DNA of 64,000 bases from an uncultured Bacilli bacterium (GCA_934086395.1 CAKOIE010000004.1:1-64000), one strand, 5' to 3'. Shown: positions 44,525 through 54,716, counted from the first letter of the stretch. Made by a program: numbers and translations. The notes: generated from the sequence alone by a model not told the origin.

Positions 44525-45467
44525 TAAATTAGAATATAATTCAGCTTTATTTTTATCTAGTATATCTTTATTTTTAGGTATTGGTATTAGTAAAATTATT
44601 AATAATTTAGGTAGTGATTCTTGGATATCTATTATTTTAGGTACTCTACTCGGATTAATTATAAATTATATATTTAGTAAGTTACCTGATAGAGAAAATA
44701 AAATATTAACTTATATTTATAGCACTATAATATTATTAATTAGTTTACTTTTAATAACAAAGTTAATATCTTCTATATATTTAAATAAAACACCTGATAT
44801 TATTGTTATATTACCTTTAATTTTAATTATATATTATTCAGTAAGTAAAGGAATAAATACAATATTTAAAGCTTCTTTAATTATTTGTTTTGGATATTTA
44901 TTAATTACAAGTATTCCTGCAATTGCATTAACTCCTAAAATTGATATTGATAATTTTAAACCTTTTTTTACAAGTAATATTATTAGTATTATTAAATCTA
45001 GTTTAGATTATGCTTTTATTAGTACTGCTCCTTTTATTTTATTTAATAAATTTAAAGAAAATTATAACTATAAAACTTATTTATTATCTTCTTTTTTATT
45101 ATTATTTATATTTGTAGGTATTATTGGTAATTTAGGTGTTAATTTAGCTAAGTTATATCGTTATCCTGAATATATGGTTTTTAAAGAGATTTCAGTTTTA
45201 GGATTTGTTGAAAATATTCAAAATATTTTATCTTATTTATGGCTTTTTTGTTCTTTTGTTTTATCATCTATAGCAGCAAATAATATTAAGAAGATATCAA
45301 ATAAGACTTTATTAATAATTGCTTTAATATTAGTTACTATTTTATTAACAAAGATTATTTTAAATAATTATATTTATACAGAATATATTACTAAGTATTA
45401 TGGAGAAATATTATTATCAACAATTATTTTAGGTATTATGTCAAGATTATTACCAAGTAAAAATTGA
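44514..45467 (+). CDS. GerB-type germination receptor subunit (APC-like)
   Basis: 317 residues with about ten membrane helices, starting YNSALFLSSISLFLGIGISK, typical of GerAB/GerKB proteins of the APC superfamily. They bind the amino-acid or sugar germinant in the membrane. The ATG lies inside the end of the GerC gene after GGAG. Last gene of the three-gene operon. Confidence 0.9.
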   Translation: MKYNKLEYNSALFLSSISLFLGIGISKIINNLGSDSWISIILGTLLGLIINYIFSKLPDRENKILTYIYSTIILLISLLLITKLISSIYLNKTPDIIVILPLILIIYYSVSKGINTIFKASLIICFGYLLITSIPAIALTPKIDIDNFKPFFTSNIISIIKSSLDYAFISTAPFILFNKFKENYNYKTYLLSSFLLLFIFVGIIGNLGVNLAKLYRYPEYMVFKEISVLGFVENIQNILSYLWLFCSFVLSSIAANNIKKISNKTLLIIALILVTILLTKIILNNYIYTEYITKYYGEILLSTIILGIMSRLLPSKN

Positions 45468-45510
45468 CATTGTAATTTAGGACTGCTATTATAAATTGCA
45501 GGGTGATTAA

Positions 45511-46440
45511 ATGAAAAAAGTTTTAGCTTATATTGTTGCATTTAGTACAATGATTAGTGGATTTATATTAGCACAAAAAGGATGTAATGAAGTTAAAGAT
45601 ATCGTTAAAAGTTTTTCTTTATCACAAGATATTAATAATTTAATAGGTAAAGTAAAGGATAAATTTAAAAATAAAGATAATGAGGTTATAGAGGAAGCTA
45701 TTAAGCAAAATGAAACTACGAATAGTTATGAAGAGACTGTAGAGTTAACTAATAATTCTGTAACTGAGGAAGATATTATACCTACTACTATAGAGGAAAC
45801 TATTCCAGAAGAGACTATACCAGAAGAGACTATACCAGAAGAGACTATACCAGAAGAAACAGAATATAAATATAGTGATGTTGAAATATCATCATTTGCT
45901 ACTGTCGACCTACCTTTATATGATGAATATGGAAACATATTATGTATGGTAGAAAAATATGAAAAAGTTATAATAACTGATTTAACTAATTATTTTAATA
46001 GACTTGTTAAGTGTAAATTAAGTGATGATACTATTGGTTATATAGATTTTACAATGTTAGAACTATTACCAGAAACTTATGCTGAGGTAGATATTAGTGA
46101 GCAAAAAGTATATTGTTATTATCAAGGTGAGTTAGTACTTGTTGCCGATTGTGTAACGGGAATTCCAACTTATGGAACAACTAAAGGAACTAATAAAGGA
46201 TATACTGAGATTAATGGTAAATTATATAATTCTAAATTAATGGGAGATGCCCCATCTAAGATATTTATTTCCTTTAATTCTGATGGTGAAGGTTTTCATG
46301 ATGCTAGTTGGTGCAATCAATTTGGAGGAGACATTTATTTAACTAATGGATCACATGGATGTGTAAATATGAAGTTAGAAGATGCTCTAGTTCTTGATGA
46401 ATATTTGCATAAAGGGGATAAAGTTTTAGTCCATAAATAA
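45511..46440 (+). CDS. L,D-transpeptidase (YkuD) with SH3-like domain and EETIP repeats
   Basis: 309 residues. The N-terminal 20 or so are a membrane anchor (YIVAFSTMISGFILAQKGC). Residues 95-117 are EETIP repeats, a spacer through the wall. Residues 120-190 are SH3-like (AEV..SEQKV follows). The YkuD domain at about 190-309 ends in GSHGCVNMKLEDA, with catalytic His and Cys. It makes 3-3 cross-links in peptidoglycan or attaches proteins. AGGGTGAT precedes the ATG. It is followed by its own terminator. Confidence 0.88.
   Translation: MKKVLAYIVAFSTMISGFILAQKGCNEVKDIVKSFSLSQDINNLIGKVKDKFKNKDNEVIEEAIKQNETTNSYEETVELTNNSVTEEDIIPTTIEETIPEETIPEETIPEETIPEETEYKYSDVEISSFATVDLPLYDEYGNILCMVEKYEKVIITDLTNYFNRLVKCKLSDDTIGYIDFTMLELLPETYAEVDISEQKVYCYYQGELVLVADCVTGIPTYGTTKGTNKGYTEINGKLYNSKLMGDAPSKIFISFNSDGEGFHDASWCNQFGGDIYLTNGSHGCVNMKLEDALVLDEYLHKGDKVLVHK
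45793..45852 (+). repeat. 15-bp coding tandem repeat (EETIP)
   Basis: Four 15-bp units; the last three (45808-45852) are identical and the first has three changes. In frame, so unit gain or loss would alter spacer length only. Confidence 0.85.
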
Positions 46441-46467
46441 AAGGCTTACAATTTTGTAAACCTTTTT
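46441..46467. terminator. Bidirectional terminator
   Basis: AAGGCTTACAA/TTGTAAACCTT stem with one mismatch, T-run on the plus side. It serves the L,D-transpeptidase and possibly the converging export-protein gene. Confidence 0.8.
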
Positions 46468-46470
46468 GTT

Positions 46471-46983
46471 TTAGATTAATTTACCTATTACTCCGTAACT
46501 TACGATCATCATAATTACACTTGCCATAATAACTCCTAAAATAGCAGCTAAAAAGGCTTTCTTCTTATCCATTCTAAGTAATGTCGCAATTAAGCATCCT
46601 GTCCATGCACCTGTTCCTGGAAGTGGTACTCCAACAAATAAGACTAATCCCCAAAAACCTAATTTTTCGATTTGGCCTTTTTTTTCATTACCTTTTCTTT
46701 CACAAAAATCAATAAATTTAACTAAAATTTTATGTTTCTTCATGAATGCGAATACTGAATCTAAAAACCATAAAATTAAAGGGATAGGAATTAGATTACC
46801 TATTATTGAAATTATATAAGCAGGTACTGGTGGAACTTTTAATAAACTTGCTGCTATTAAGCCACCTCTAAGTTCTAAAATTGGCATTAGAGAAATAACA
46901 AACACAGTTATATATTTTCCTATCATAGCCCCAGAACTAGCGCCAAATATTCCTATTATATAATTAACTATTTTATCTACCAT
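46471..46983 (-). CDS. Small multidrug export protein family (COG2426)
   Basis: 170 residues with about four helices. MPILELRGGLIAA (about 33-45), FVGVPLPGTGAWTGCLIA (about 116-133) and the paired re-entrant character match the COG2426 'small multidrug exporter' group, related to the DedA/VTT fold. Substrate unknown; the name is historical. It overlaps the preceding gene by 11 bases. Confidence 0.8.
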   Translation of the reverse strand: MVDKIVNYIIGIFGASSGAMIGKYITVFVISLMPILELRGGLIAASLLKVPPVPAYIISIIGNLIPIPLILWFLDSVFAFMKKHKILVKFIDFCERKGNEKKGQIEKLGFWGLVLFVGVPLPGTGAWTGCLIATLLRMDKKKAFLAAILGVIMASVIMMIVSYGVIGKLI

Positions 46984-48196
46984 TTATATCTTCCTCACTA
47001 AATATATTCTCTACTGCTTTAATAATTCCTAATTTACCATATTCAAATGTAAGAGCACCTTGTAAATAGGCAACAAAAGGCTTTCTAATTGGAGCGTCAC
47101 ATGATAATTCTATACTAGATCCTTCAGTAAATGAACCACTTGCCATAATAATTTGATTATCATATCCTGGCATATCAGTTGGAACTGGTAAATAACATGA
47201 ATCTATTGCACTTCCCATTTGAACTCCTTTAACAAAATTAATTAACTTTTCTCTATCATTAAATACGATTCCAAGAACAATATCATTAAGTTCATTGTTA
47301 ATCATATCACAACCTAATAACTTTAATAGTTCTCTAGCAAATACCTTAGTTTTTAAGGCATTACCAACAACCATTGGGGCTTCATATATTCCAAGCATAA
47401 AGTTTCTTGTTTGATTAAGAGATGGACCTACTTCTGCGCCTAAGCCAGGAGATGTTAATCTTTCACTGCATAAATTAACTAAATCACTCTTACCACAAAT
47501 ATATCCACCGTTATTAGCAATTCCACCACCTAAATTCTTAATTAAAGATCCAACAACTAAATCTGCTCCTACTTCGGTAGGTTCTTTATATGAACACATT
47601 TCACAATAACAGTTATCAACCATAATTATTACATCTTTATTAATACTTCTAATAAACTTAATAACTTTTTCAAGTTTTTCTATACTTAAAGTATCTCTTA
47701 GACTATAACCAATTGATCTTTGTATATGAACCATTTTAACATTTAAACTATCTTTAATTTTATCATAATCAAAATCATTATTAACTAAATCAATATATTT
47801 AAAATTAATACCAAATGCCTTTAAAGAACTAGGATTATCTTTAATTCCTATTACTTCATGTAATGTGTCATATGGTAAGCCAGAGATTGATAACAATGTA
47901 TCACCTGGTCTTAAAATACCAAAAAAGGCAGTAGATAAAGCATGAGTTCCACTAACAAATTGGCATCTAACTAAAGATGATTCACATCCAAAATAATCAG
48001 CAAAAACTTTTTCTACTTTATCTCTTCCAATATCATTATAACCATAACCAGTTGATGAATTAAAATCAGTTGTTAACACTTTTTCCTTATGAAAAGCATC
48101 TAATATTTTTTTGGAGTTATTATAAACTATTTTATCTATTTCTTTTAATTCATTTTCTATATTTTTATTTACAATATCTATATATTTATCTAACAT
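46973..48196 (-). CDS. PLP-dependent methionine gamma-lyase-like protein (aluminium-resistance type)
   Basis: About 407 residues from ATG 48196. Features: GYNDIGRDKVEKVFADYFG, QFVSGTHALSTAFFGILRPGD, VDNCYCEMC and GSLIKNLGGGIANNGGYICG with the PLP lysine (Lys in SLIKN). This is the COG4100 family, often annotated as aluminium resistance protein. The reaction is probably C-S or C-C lyase chemistry on a sulfur amino acid; the substrate is not proven. It overlaps the SDR gene by 11 bases, so they are cotranscribed. Confidence 0.85.
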   Translation of the reverse strand: MLDKYIDIVNKNIENELKEIDKIVYNNSKKILDAFHKEKVLTTDFNSSTGYGYNDIGRDKVEKVFADYFGCESSLVRCQFVSGTHALSTAFFGILRPGDTLLSISGLPYDTLHEVIGIKDNPSSLKAFGINFKYIDLVNNDFDYDKIKDSLNVKMVHIQRSIGYSLRDTLSIEKLEKVIKFIRSINKDVIIMVDNCYCEMCSYKEPTEVGADLVVGSLIKNLGGGIANNGGYICGKSDLVNLCSERLTSPGLGAEVGPSLNQTRNFMLGIYEAPMVVGNALKTKVFARELLKLLGCDMINNELNDIVLGIVFNDREKLINFVKGVQMGSAIDSCYLPVPTDMPGYDNQIIMASGSFTEGSSIELSCDAPIRKPFVAYLQGALTFEYGKLGIIKAVENIFSEEDINGR

Positions 48197-48857
48197 CTTC
48201 ACCACTCACTTTAATAATTTGATCTTTTAATTCTTTATTTGTACATACTTTATATATTAATTTAGCTAAATCTTCTTTTTTAATAAATTTAATATTTTTC
48301 TTATATTCTTCATCCATTAAATTAGTTATATCAGTATCTATCCAATCAGGACAAACACAGTTGATATTAAATTCAGGTAAATATTTAGAAAAGTTATGGG
48401 TTAATGAGATTACTCCTGCTTTAGAAGCATCATAATCAATTGATTCAGGATAGTATGTATTTATAGCATTAGTACTTGAAATATTAACGATACTTCCTTT
48501 ATTCATTTTATCTATAGCGTATTTAGTAACTAAAAATGTACCTGTTAGATTTGTATGCAATATACGATTAAATTCATATGCATTTTTATCTTTTAAATCT
48601 TTATCATCACTAATGGCAGCATTATTAACTAAGTAATCTAGATGGTCTATTTTATCAAACATATCTTTTACTTCATCTTCATTAGATATATCACATTTAA
48701 TTACTTCAACATTTACATTAGTAACACTATCTGCAAGTTTATAGGCTTCTTTTTCACTATGATTATAATTAATTATTACATCTACTCCATTTGCTGCAAA
48801 AATTTTAATTATTTCAGCACCTAATCCCCTACTAGAACCAGTAACTAATACTTTCAT
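48186..48857 (-). CDS. Short-chain dehydrogenase/reductase
   Basis: About 223 residues from ATG 48857 (MKVLVTGSSRGLGAEI, the NAD(P)-binding TGxxxGxG). NNAA at about 85, catalytic Ser in NISSTNA, and YDASK with the active Tyr and Lys are all present. FabG-like, but the context does not fix the substrate. First gene of a tight three-gene unit with the PLP enzyme and the exporter. Confidence 0.88.
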   Translation of the reverse strand: MKVLVTGSSRGLGAEIIKIFAANGVDVIINYNHSEKEAYKLADSVTNVNVEVIKCDISNEDEVKDMFDKIDHLDYLVNNAAISDDKDLKDKNAYEFNRILHTNLTGTFLVTKYAIDKMNKGSIVNISSTNAINTYYPESIDYDASKAGVISLTHNFSKYLPEFNINCVCPDWIDTDITNLMDEEYKKNIKFIKKEDLAKLIYKVCTNKELKDQIIKVSGEDVR

Positions 48858-48941
48858 TAATATCACTTCTTTTCTTTAATAATTCTATCAAAATTAAGTA
48901 AAAAAAGAAACCATGTATATGATTTCTCTTATAAGATGTGA

Positions 48942-50270
48942 TTAAGCAATACGGAAGGCGGGAGAAAAGCCGTTAGTATCAGAATAGTTAAAATATCCCC
49001 AGTCACCATCGTTTCGAACACGCAAAAATTGGTCATTAAAGTTTGATGGCATAGTTCGCAATATCCATGGATAATCTATATTATTATAATGCTTGATGGT
49101 ATTTATAAAATTAGTTGTTAAAACGCCATTTGTTTTATAATAATCAAGCTGTCTAGTATTATAATAAGCAGTGTCAAATCCAGAAATTATATTATTTGAA
49201 CCATTAGTATATACTTCATGAGCACTTAGCAAGTATATTTTATCTATTGATTCCCAATTGCCGTCTGTTCTTTTATTGTTCTTGTCATCGCTGCCATGAC
49301 CTGATACTACTTTTGTTTTTACTATTATATTTCTTAATTCATCTGGTAATTTATTAAAGAATTCTCCATTTGCGTATGTTCTTATTGCTGTTGCTGGCCA
49401 TCCACCATTATTTGTATTTGTTAAATTCATTTGTCTTTTTTCCACAATATCAACAAATTCTAAAACAAATCCACAAGCTGTCTTTGAAAATCCTTCTTTA
49501 TTACATTCATCAGGTGTTGTATTATTTGCAACTCTAACTTTATGTACTTGATTATCAATAGTTACCTCTTTTTCAGAACCAACTGCATATGTTGTTAAAT
49601 AACCATCTTTAACAATATTAGCTATTTTTTCCCATGAATCAGTACTAAATGTTCCTTCATAATTAATTACTATCTTTCCAGTTAAACTTTTTCCTTTTTC
49701 ACTATCTTGATTTAAACCATTATCTGGAAATTGTAGTTTTAAATTAAATGTAATTGTTTGATTTGTTGTATTTGTTTTAAACTCTCCTGTTGCTAGTTCT
49801 AGGTATCTATTTCCTTTTTTTAAAGTACCATGAGTATATCCTGTTTCTGATGCATTTCCAGGTATTGCTTGATTAGATACTCCAACTAAATTACTCGTTA
49901 TATTACTATTTGTATTTGTTCTTTTTATATAATAATGAATCATTTCATCACTAAACTCTGATACATAATCTAGTCCTACTTTATATGGCATAGAAAGTCC
50001 ACTTGTCGTATTTGTTCCTGTTAAAGTAAATGTTTTATTTACTATAATATTATTACTAGGTTCAATATTTTTACTTGTTAATATATCACTTGTTCCATCA
50101 GTATAACTTATGGTCATCTTTCCTCCTGTTACTTCTACTATTGATGTACTTCCATTATTATTTGTTGATGTAAAAAAAGCATATGTTATTCCTGAGAACA
50201 TCATTAATAATATTAATAATATTCCAATCATTACATATACTTTTACTCTTTCATTCTTAACCTTATTCAT
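48942..50270 (-). CDS. TasA-like surface protein, type A C-terminal domain
   Basis: 442 residues. Hydrophobic anchor at 10-31 ends GITYAFFTS, then a stalk (about 32-205) nearly identical to those at 50399, 56196 and 61096. The C-terminal half (205-442) instead matches the 6056 protein (GGWPATAIRTYANGEFF, WILRTMPSNF, GFSPAFRIA). The gene is therefore a stalk/head combination, and swapping of heads within the family is likely. The 3' end is only mildly GC-enriched. The site and promoter match those of the paralogues. Confidence 0.75.
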   Translation of the reverse strand: MNKVKNERVKVYVMIGILLILLMMFSGITYAFFTSTNNNGSTSIVEVTGGKMTISYTDGTSDILTSKNIEPSNNIIVNKTFTLTGTNTTSGLSMPYKVGLDYVSEFSDEMIHYYIKRTNTNSNITSNLVGVSNQAIPGNASETGYTHGTLKKGNRYLELATGEFKTNTTNQTITFNLKLQFPDNGLNQDSEKGKSLTGKIVINYEGTFSTDSWEKIANIVKDGYLTTYAVGSEKEVTIDNQVHKVRVANNTTPDECNKEGFSKTACGFVLEFVDIVEKRQMNLTNTNNGGWPATAIRTYANGEFFNKLPDELRNIIVKTKVVSGHGSDDKNNKRTDGNWESIDKIYLLSAHEVYTNGSNNIISGFDTAYYNTRQLDYYKTNGVLTTNFINTIKHYNNIDYPWILRTMPSNFNDQFLRVRNDGDWGYFNYSDTNGFSPAFRIA

Positions 50271-50293
50271 TTTATTTCACCTAACCTAGTGAA

Positions 50294-50323
50294 ATTATAT
50301 TACTAAATGTTCTTCCCCGTCAA
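50294..50323 (-). promoter_or_regulatory. Promoter of the surface-protein gene at 48942
   Basis: TTGACG (50323-50318), 18-bp spacer, TATAAT (50299-50294) on the minus strand, in the CTTGACGGGG context shared by the family. Confidence 0.75.
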
Positions 50324-50398
50324 GCAAAAATTTGTTCTATTTTCTTATAATTTTTAAATTAACATACATAACTTTTAGTAAATTATTTTATAAAGACC

Positions 50399-51976
50399 TT
50401 ATTCAAGAAGGTAAGGACTACCTTCTTCACCAGTTCCACTAGCTATCAAGATATCAGATTTCAAGAAAACGGCCGGCAGAACTCCGCTGGAGCTACACGC
50501 GCTGTTGCAGTCGACAGCACCGCCCCCAAACACATAGAACACATTATCCGAGTTACTAGAGTAAGGCGACAATGTCCAATACCAACTAGACTTTTGTAAC
50601 CAATTGTCAATTTTACATTTTGTATTAGTATAATCATTTTGTTCTTTTGCTTTATCATACACTACTCCAGCTCTTAAATTTTCTCTACATTCACTATTTG
50701 TTGAGGCATATCCATAATCACTAGCATAAATTAGTCCAACCTTACCTGTCCACTCAGTAGGGCGACTATTTTGATAGGTGATTGTTCCTCTTTCTTTATT
50801 ATATTGATCTAATAGAGGCAATCCATATGGTGCAGAACTTGGGTTGTTATAACTATTTCCTCCAATGTTCCATACACTTTCACTTATCATATTTTGATAA
50901 TTGCTTTTTATAACTTTAGTATAATCAAATTCTCCAGTTTGGTGAAGTACTATTTTTTTCAATGTTGAATCATAATATGAATTATACCAATTTGTCTTGT
51001 TTGCAGTTAAAGCTGTATTTAAATAATCACCATTTAATTCTTTCATCAAGTCTGCTTCTGTCCAATTATTAAATCCATAATCATTATTTCCAGTGGCATC
51101 CCATGAATATGATCCTAAAGATTCATTTCTAACTAATTTAATCTTTCTTTCAATTTTACCTGTTGAATCTTTTACATTAAATACGCCTATTATTCTCCAT
51201 AGTTCTCCTGTGTTAGCAAACTCAACATAATTATTTGGATTAGCACCTGTATATCTTAAGTTTACATCACTTGTATTATCTATAAATAAACCACTTGTTG
51301 ATACTCCATTTGTTTTAGTTTCTTTATCATATAACGCAATTAATGTATCTGTTGCTGATTCTTTATAATTTACAATTATCTTTCCAGTGAAAATTTTTCC
51401 TTTTTCACTATCTTGGTTTAAACCATTATCAGGAAATTGTAGTTTTAAATTAAATGTAATTGTTTGATTTGTTGTATTTGTTTTAAATTCTCCTGTTGCT
51501 AGTTCTAGGTATCTATTTCCTTTCTTTAATGTACCATGGGTATAGCCTGTTTCTGAGGTGTTACCTGGTATCGTTTGATTTGCTGTTCCAACTAGGTTAC
51601 TTGTTACATTACTATTTGTATTTGTTCTTTTTATATAATAATGAATTTGTCCATCACTAAACTCTGATACATAATCTAGTCCTACTTTATATGGCATTGC
51701 TAAACCACTTGTTGTATTTGTTCCAGTTAAAGTAAAAGTTTTATTAACTATAATGTCATTACTAGGCACAATATTTTTACTAGTTAACAAATCACTTGTT
51801 CCATCAGTATAACTAATGGTCATCTTACCTCCTGTTACTTCTACTATTGACGTACTTCCATTATTGTTTGTTGATGTAAAATATGCATATGTTATTCCGC
51901 CAAATAATAAAATCATCATCGTAATTGTAGATAAGATTACAATTAATTTTACCTTGCTTTCTTTCACTTTCATCAT
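50399..51976 (-). CDS. TasA-like surface protein, type B, with DGR-like variable region
   Basis: 525 residues. Anchor (about 10-31, GITYAYFTS), stalk to about 210, then head domain (DTLIALYDKETKTNG ... FANTGELWRIIGVFNV ... SECRENLRAG ... WYWTLSPYS) ending GVLPAVFLKSDILIASGTGEEGSPY. The final block resembles bacterial lectin-type/DUF6273 domains. Residues about 474-505 differ sharply from the 61096 paralogue although the rest is about 90% identical, and this segment is coded by unusually GC-rich DNA. Probably surface-displayed and binding a variable ligand. The start could also be ATG 51973. Confidence 0.8.
   Translation of the reverse strand: MMKVKESKVKLIVILSTITMMILLFGGITYAYFTSTNNNGSTSIVEVTGGKMTISYTDGTSDLLTSKNIVPSNDIIVNKTFTLTGTNTTSGLAMPYKVGLDYVSEFSDGQIHYYIKRTNTNSNVTSNLVGTANQTIPGNTSETGYTHGTLKKGNRYLELATGEFKTNTTNQTITFNLKLQFPDNGLNQDSEKGKIFTGKIIVNYKESATDTLIALYDKETKTNGVSTSGLFIDNTSDVNLRYTGANPNNYVEFANTGELWRIIGVFNVKDSTGKIERKIKLVRNESLGSYSWDATGNNDYGFNNWTEADLMKELNGDYLNTALTANKTNWYNSYYDSTLKKIVLHQTGEFDYTKVIKSNYQNMISESVWNIGGNSYNNPSSAPYGLPLLDQYNKERGTITYQNSRPTEWTGKVGLIYASDYGYASTNSECRENLRAGVVYDKAKEQNDYTNTKCKIDNWLQKSSWYWTLSPYSSNSDNVFYVFGGGAVDCNSACSSSGVLPAVFLKSDILIASGTGEEGSPYLLE
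50405..50427. repeat. Hairpin at the 3' end of the surface-protein gene
   Basis: AAGAAGGTA (50405-50413) / TACCTTCTT (50419-50427), 9 bp perfect with a 5-nt loop, in the last codons and about 50 bp 3' of the variable segment. The related gene at 61096 has lost several stem pairs. A DNA hairpin near the variable region is a feature of some DGRs. Confidence 0.5.
50475..50570 (-). other. Candidate DGR variable region (copy in the 50399 gene)
   Basis: 96 bp, about 55% GC by hand count. Aligned without gaps to 61172-61267 it differs at 22 sites: 11 first, 7 second and 4 third codon positions. Thirteen codons change amino acid, and each pair keeps the same C or T as third base, as expected from AAY codons in a template. 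Both flanks (GGCGACAATGTCCA and the GGCCGTTTTC side) are almost unchanged. Confidence 0.7.
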
Positions 51977-51995
51977 CCTTCCTTATCATAGTCAA

Positions 51996-52025
51996 ATTAT
52001 ATCGCTAAAAATCCTCCCTAGTCAA
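51996..52025 (-). promoter_or_regulatory. Promoter of the surface-protein gene at 50399
   Basis: TTGACT (52025-52020), 18-bp spacer, TATAAT (52001-51996) on the minus strand, again preceded by TCGC. Confidence 0.75.
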
Positions 52026-52038
52026 GCGAAATTTTGTT

Positions 52039-54597
52039 CTATTTTGTATCATACCATGTAGAACCAAAATCTAAACTTGCTTTTAGATCTACATCTAATT
52101 TAACAATATGTTCCATGGCATCTTTTACAATTTTAGTTAATATATCTTTTTCAGATTCTAAACAATCAAATATTAATTCGTCATGGACTTGTAATAACAT
52201 CTTTGATTTTAGATTATTTTTAGTTATTTCATTATCTATTTTAATCATAGCCATTTTTAAAATATCAGCACTAGTTCCTTGGATTGGAGTATTCATAGCT
52301 ATTCTTTCTCCACTTTGTCTTATTAAATAATTTCTATTAGATAATTCATCAATATGTCTTTTACGATTAAATAATGTTCTTACATATCCATTTTCATATG
52401 CATCTTTAACAGTTTTATCCATATATTCTTTTACTCCTGGATATAATTCATTAAATTTCTCAATTAATTCTTTGGCTTCTTTTGGAGAAATTTGTAAATT
52501 TTCACTTAATCCAAAACTACTTATACCATAAACAATTCCAAATACGACTGCTTTAGCTTTACTTCTTTGTAACGTGGTTACTTCATCTAGTGGAACTCCA
52601 AAAATATCACTTGCTACTTGTTTATGGATATCTATATTATTATTAAAAGCATTTATTAATTCTTTAGATTTTGATAAATGTGCTAGTACTCTTAATTCAA
52701 TTTGAGAATAATCTGTGCTTAAAAATAAGTCATATTCAGGTAAAAATGCTTTTTTTACTAATTTACCATCTTCTTTTTTAGAAGGAATATTTTGCATATT
52801 TGGTTCTAAACTTGATAATCTTCCTGTTCTAGTTAATGCTTGTTTATAGATAGTATGAATTTTATTATCATCTTTAATAAATACTTTTAATCCCTCTAAA
52901 TAAGTACTATTTAATTTAGTTAAATTACGATAATCAATAATTAATTTTAATTCTGGTATTGTTTTAGATAGTTTTAATATTGTAGATGCATCAGTATTAT
53001 ACCTATTTGTTTTATTCTTTTTATGTGTGTATGGTAAATTCATATGTTCAAATAATACTACTCCTAACTGGATGGGACTATTAATATTAAACTCTTCTCC
53101 ACATACAGAATATATTTTTTTTGATATATCTTCTAAATTCTTATCCATATCTTTTTGAAGAGATGATAATATGTCTTTATCACAAATTATTCCATTTAAT
53201 TCCATTTTAGCTAGAACTGTTATTAAAGGCATTTCAATATTTATAAATAAATCTAACATTTCTTCTTGTTGTAATTCATTTATAAATCTTTCTTTTTGAT
53301 TATAAATATATTTTGCTTTTAATGTTACTTCATTTTCTAAATTAGTTTTATCTTTAATTACATCATTATAAAATGAAACATATATTCCTTCTTTATTCAT
53401 AAGTACAGCAAGATCTTCTTTAATTTGATAATTAAGTAGATAGGCAGCTATCATAAGATCAAAAGAAGTATTTAAATGTATGTTATTAAGTAAATTTATA
53501 TTCTTTTTTAAATCATAAGTATATTTATCATTATCTTTTAAGTATTCTAAACATTCAGTAATCATTTCGGGTTTTATAAAGAAAGAATTAATACCGTCAT
53601 ATAAACCCATTCCTAGTATTTCAGAATTATGATAATTTTCATTATTACATTCTATATAATAAGATATATCATTATTTTTATTAATTTCATTTAAATTTTC
53701 TAATACTTTATAATTTGATATAGTATTTTCTTGTTTGTAATCCATTTTTTTAAGATATGAAAAAAATTCTAGTTCCTTGTATATTTCAATTAATTTATCT
53801 TTATTAGGTCCTAAATATTTACAATCTTTAAGAGTTTCTTTAATTGGGGCGTTTAAACATATTGTACATATATCTTTACAAAAATAAGCACTAGTTATAT
53901 CTTTTAATAATTTATCATGAGTTGCTCCTTTTATTGAATCAATATTATCATATATTTCTTCTATCGTATTATATTGTTGTAATAGTTTAAGTGCTGTTTT
54001 TTCACCTATTCCTTTTACTCCTGGGACATTGTCTGATGGATCCCCCATTAAAGCTTTTAAATCTATCATTCTAATTGGTTCAATACCATAATCTTCAATA
54101 AATTTTTCTTTAGTATATCTTATATAGTCTTTACTTTTTAATAATTTTACTTCTACTTCTTCATTAATTAATTGTAATAAATCTTTATCAGAAGATATAA
54201 TAGTTGCTACAAAGTCTTTATCATCTAAAGCCATTTTACTTAATGTACCAATTATATCATCTGCTTCATAATTAGATAATTCAATATGTTTTATTCCCAT
54301 AGCATCTAGTAATTCTTTTGATTTAGTTAATTGAATTAATAGTTCATTTGGGGTTGCACTTCTTCCAGCTTTATATTCTTTATATTTTTCATGTCTAAAG
54401 TTTTTACCAATATCATAAGCTACTGCTATATAAGTAGGTTTTTCTTCTTCAATAATTTTATTTATCATATTATTAAAACCATATAATGCATTAGTAGGAT
54501 AATTTTTACTATTAACCATTAAGTTTCCAACTGCTGCTGTTGCATAATAACTTCTAAATATTAAGTTATTTCCATCAATTAGTATTATTTTTTCCAT
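52039..54597 (-). CDS. polA: DNA polymerase I
   Basis: 852 residues. Residues 1-290 are the 5' nuclease (MEKIILIDGNNLIFRSYYAT, LMGDPSDNVPGVKGIGEKTA). About 300-470 correspond to the 3'-5' exonuclease fold but lack the usual acidic residues (YYIECNN in place of a D-x-E motif), so proofreading is probably absent. About 480-852 is the family A polymerase: DYSQIELRVLAHLS, the RSKAKAVVFGIVYG O-helix region and QVHDELIFD. Length fits Bacilli Pol I. GGAGAT precedes the ATG. It lies between surface-protein genes. Confidence 0.95.
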   Translation of the reverse strand: MEKIILIDGNNLIFRSYYATAAVGNLMVNSKNYPTNALYGFNNMINKIIEEEKPTYIAVAYDIGKNFRHEKYKEYKAGRSATPNELLIQLTKSKELLDAMGIKHIELSNYEADDIIGTLSKMALDDKDFVATIISSDKDLLQLINEEVEVKLLKSKDYIRYTKEKFIEDYGIEPIRMIDLKALMGDPSDNVPGVKGIGEKTALKLLQQYNTIEEIYDNIDSIKGATHDKLLKDITSAYFCKDICTICLNAPIKETLKDCKYLGPNKDKLIEIYKELEFFSYLKKMDYKQENTISNYKVLENLNEINKNNDISYYIECNNENYHNSEILGMGLYDGINSFFIKPEMITECLEYLKDNDKYTYDLKKNINLLNNIHLNTSFDLMIAAYLLNYQIKEDLAVLMNKEGIYVSFYNDVIKDKTNLENEVTLKAKYIYNQKERFINELQQEEMLDLFINIEMPLITVLAKMELNGIICDKDILSSLQKDMDKNLEDISKKIYSVCGEEFNINSPIQLGVVLFEHMNLPYTHKKNKTNRYNTDASTILKLSKTIPELKLIIDYRNLTKLNSTYLEGLKVFIKDDNKIHTIYKQALTRTGRLSSLEPNMQNIPSKKEDGKLVKKAFLPEYDLFLSTDYSQIELRVLAHLSKSKELINAFNNNIDIHKQVASDIFGVPLDEVTTLQRSKAKAVVFGIVYGISSFGLSENLQISPKEAKELIEKFNELYPGVKEYMDKTVKDAYENGYVRTLFNRKRHIDELSNRNYLIRQSGERIAMNTPIQGTSADILKMAMIKIDNEITKNNLKSKMLLQVHDELIFDCLESEKDILTKIVKDAMEHIVKLDVDLKASLDFGSTWYDTK

Positions 54598-54716
54598 GTT
54601 ATCATCTCCAAGTATATTCTATAATAAATATGATAAAAAAACTATTGTTAAAGAATAATAGATTGATTTTTTTAATAAAATATCGTAATATATCTAATAC
54701 GTTGTGAGGATATTAT

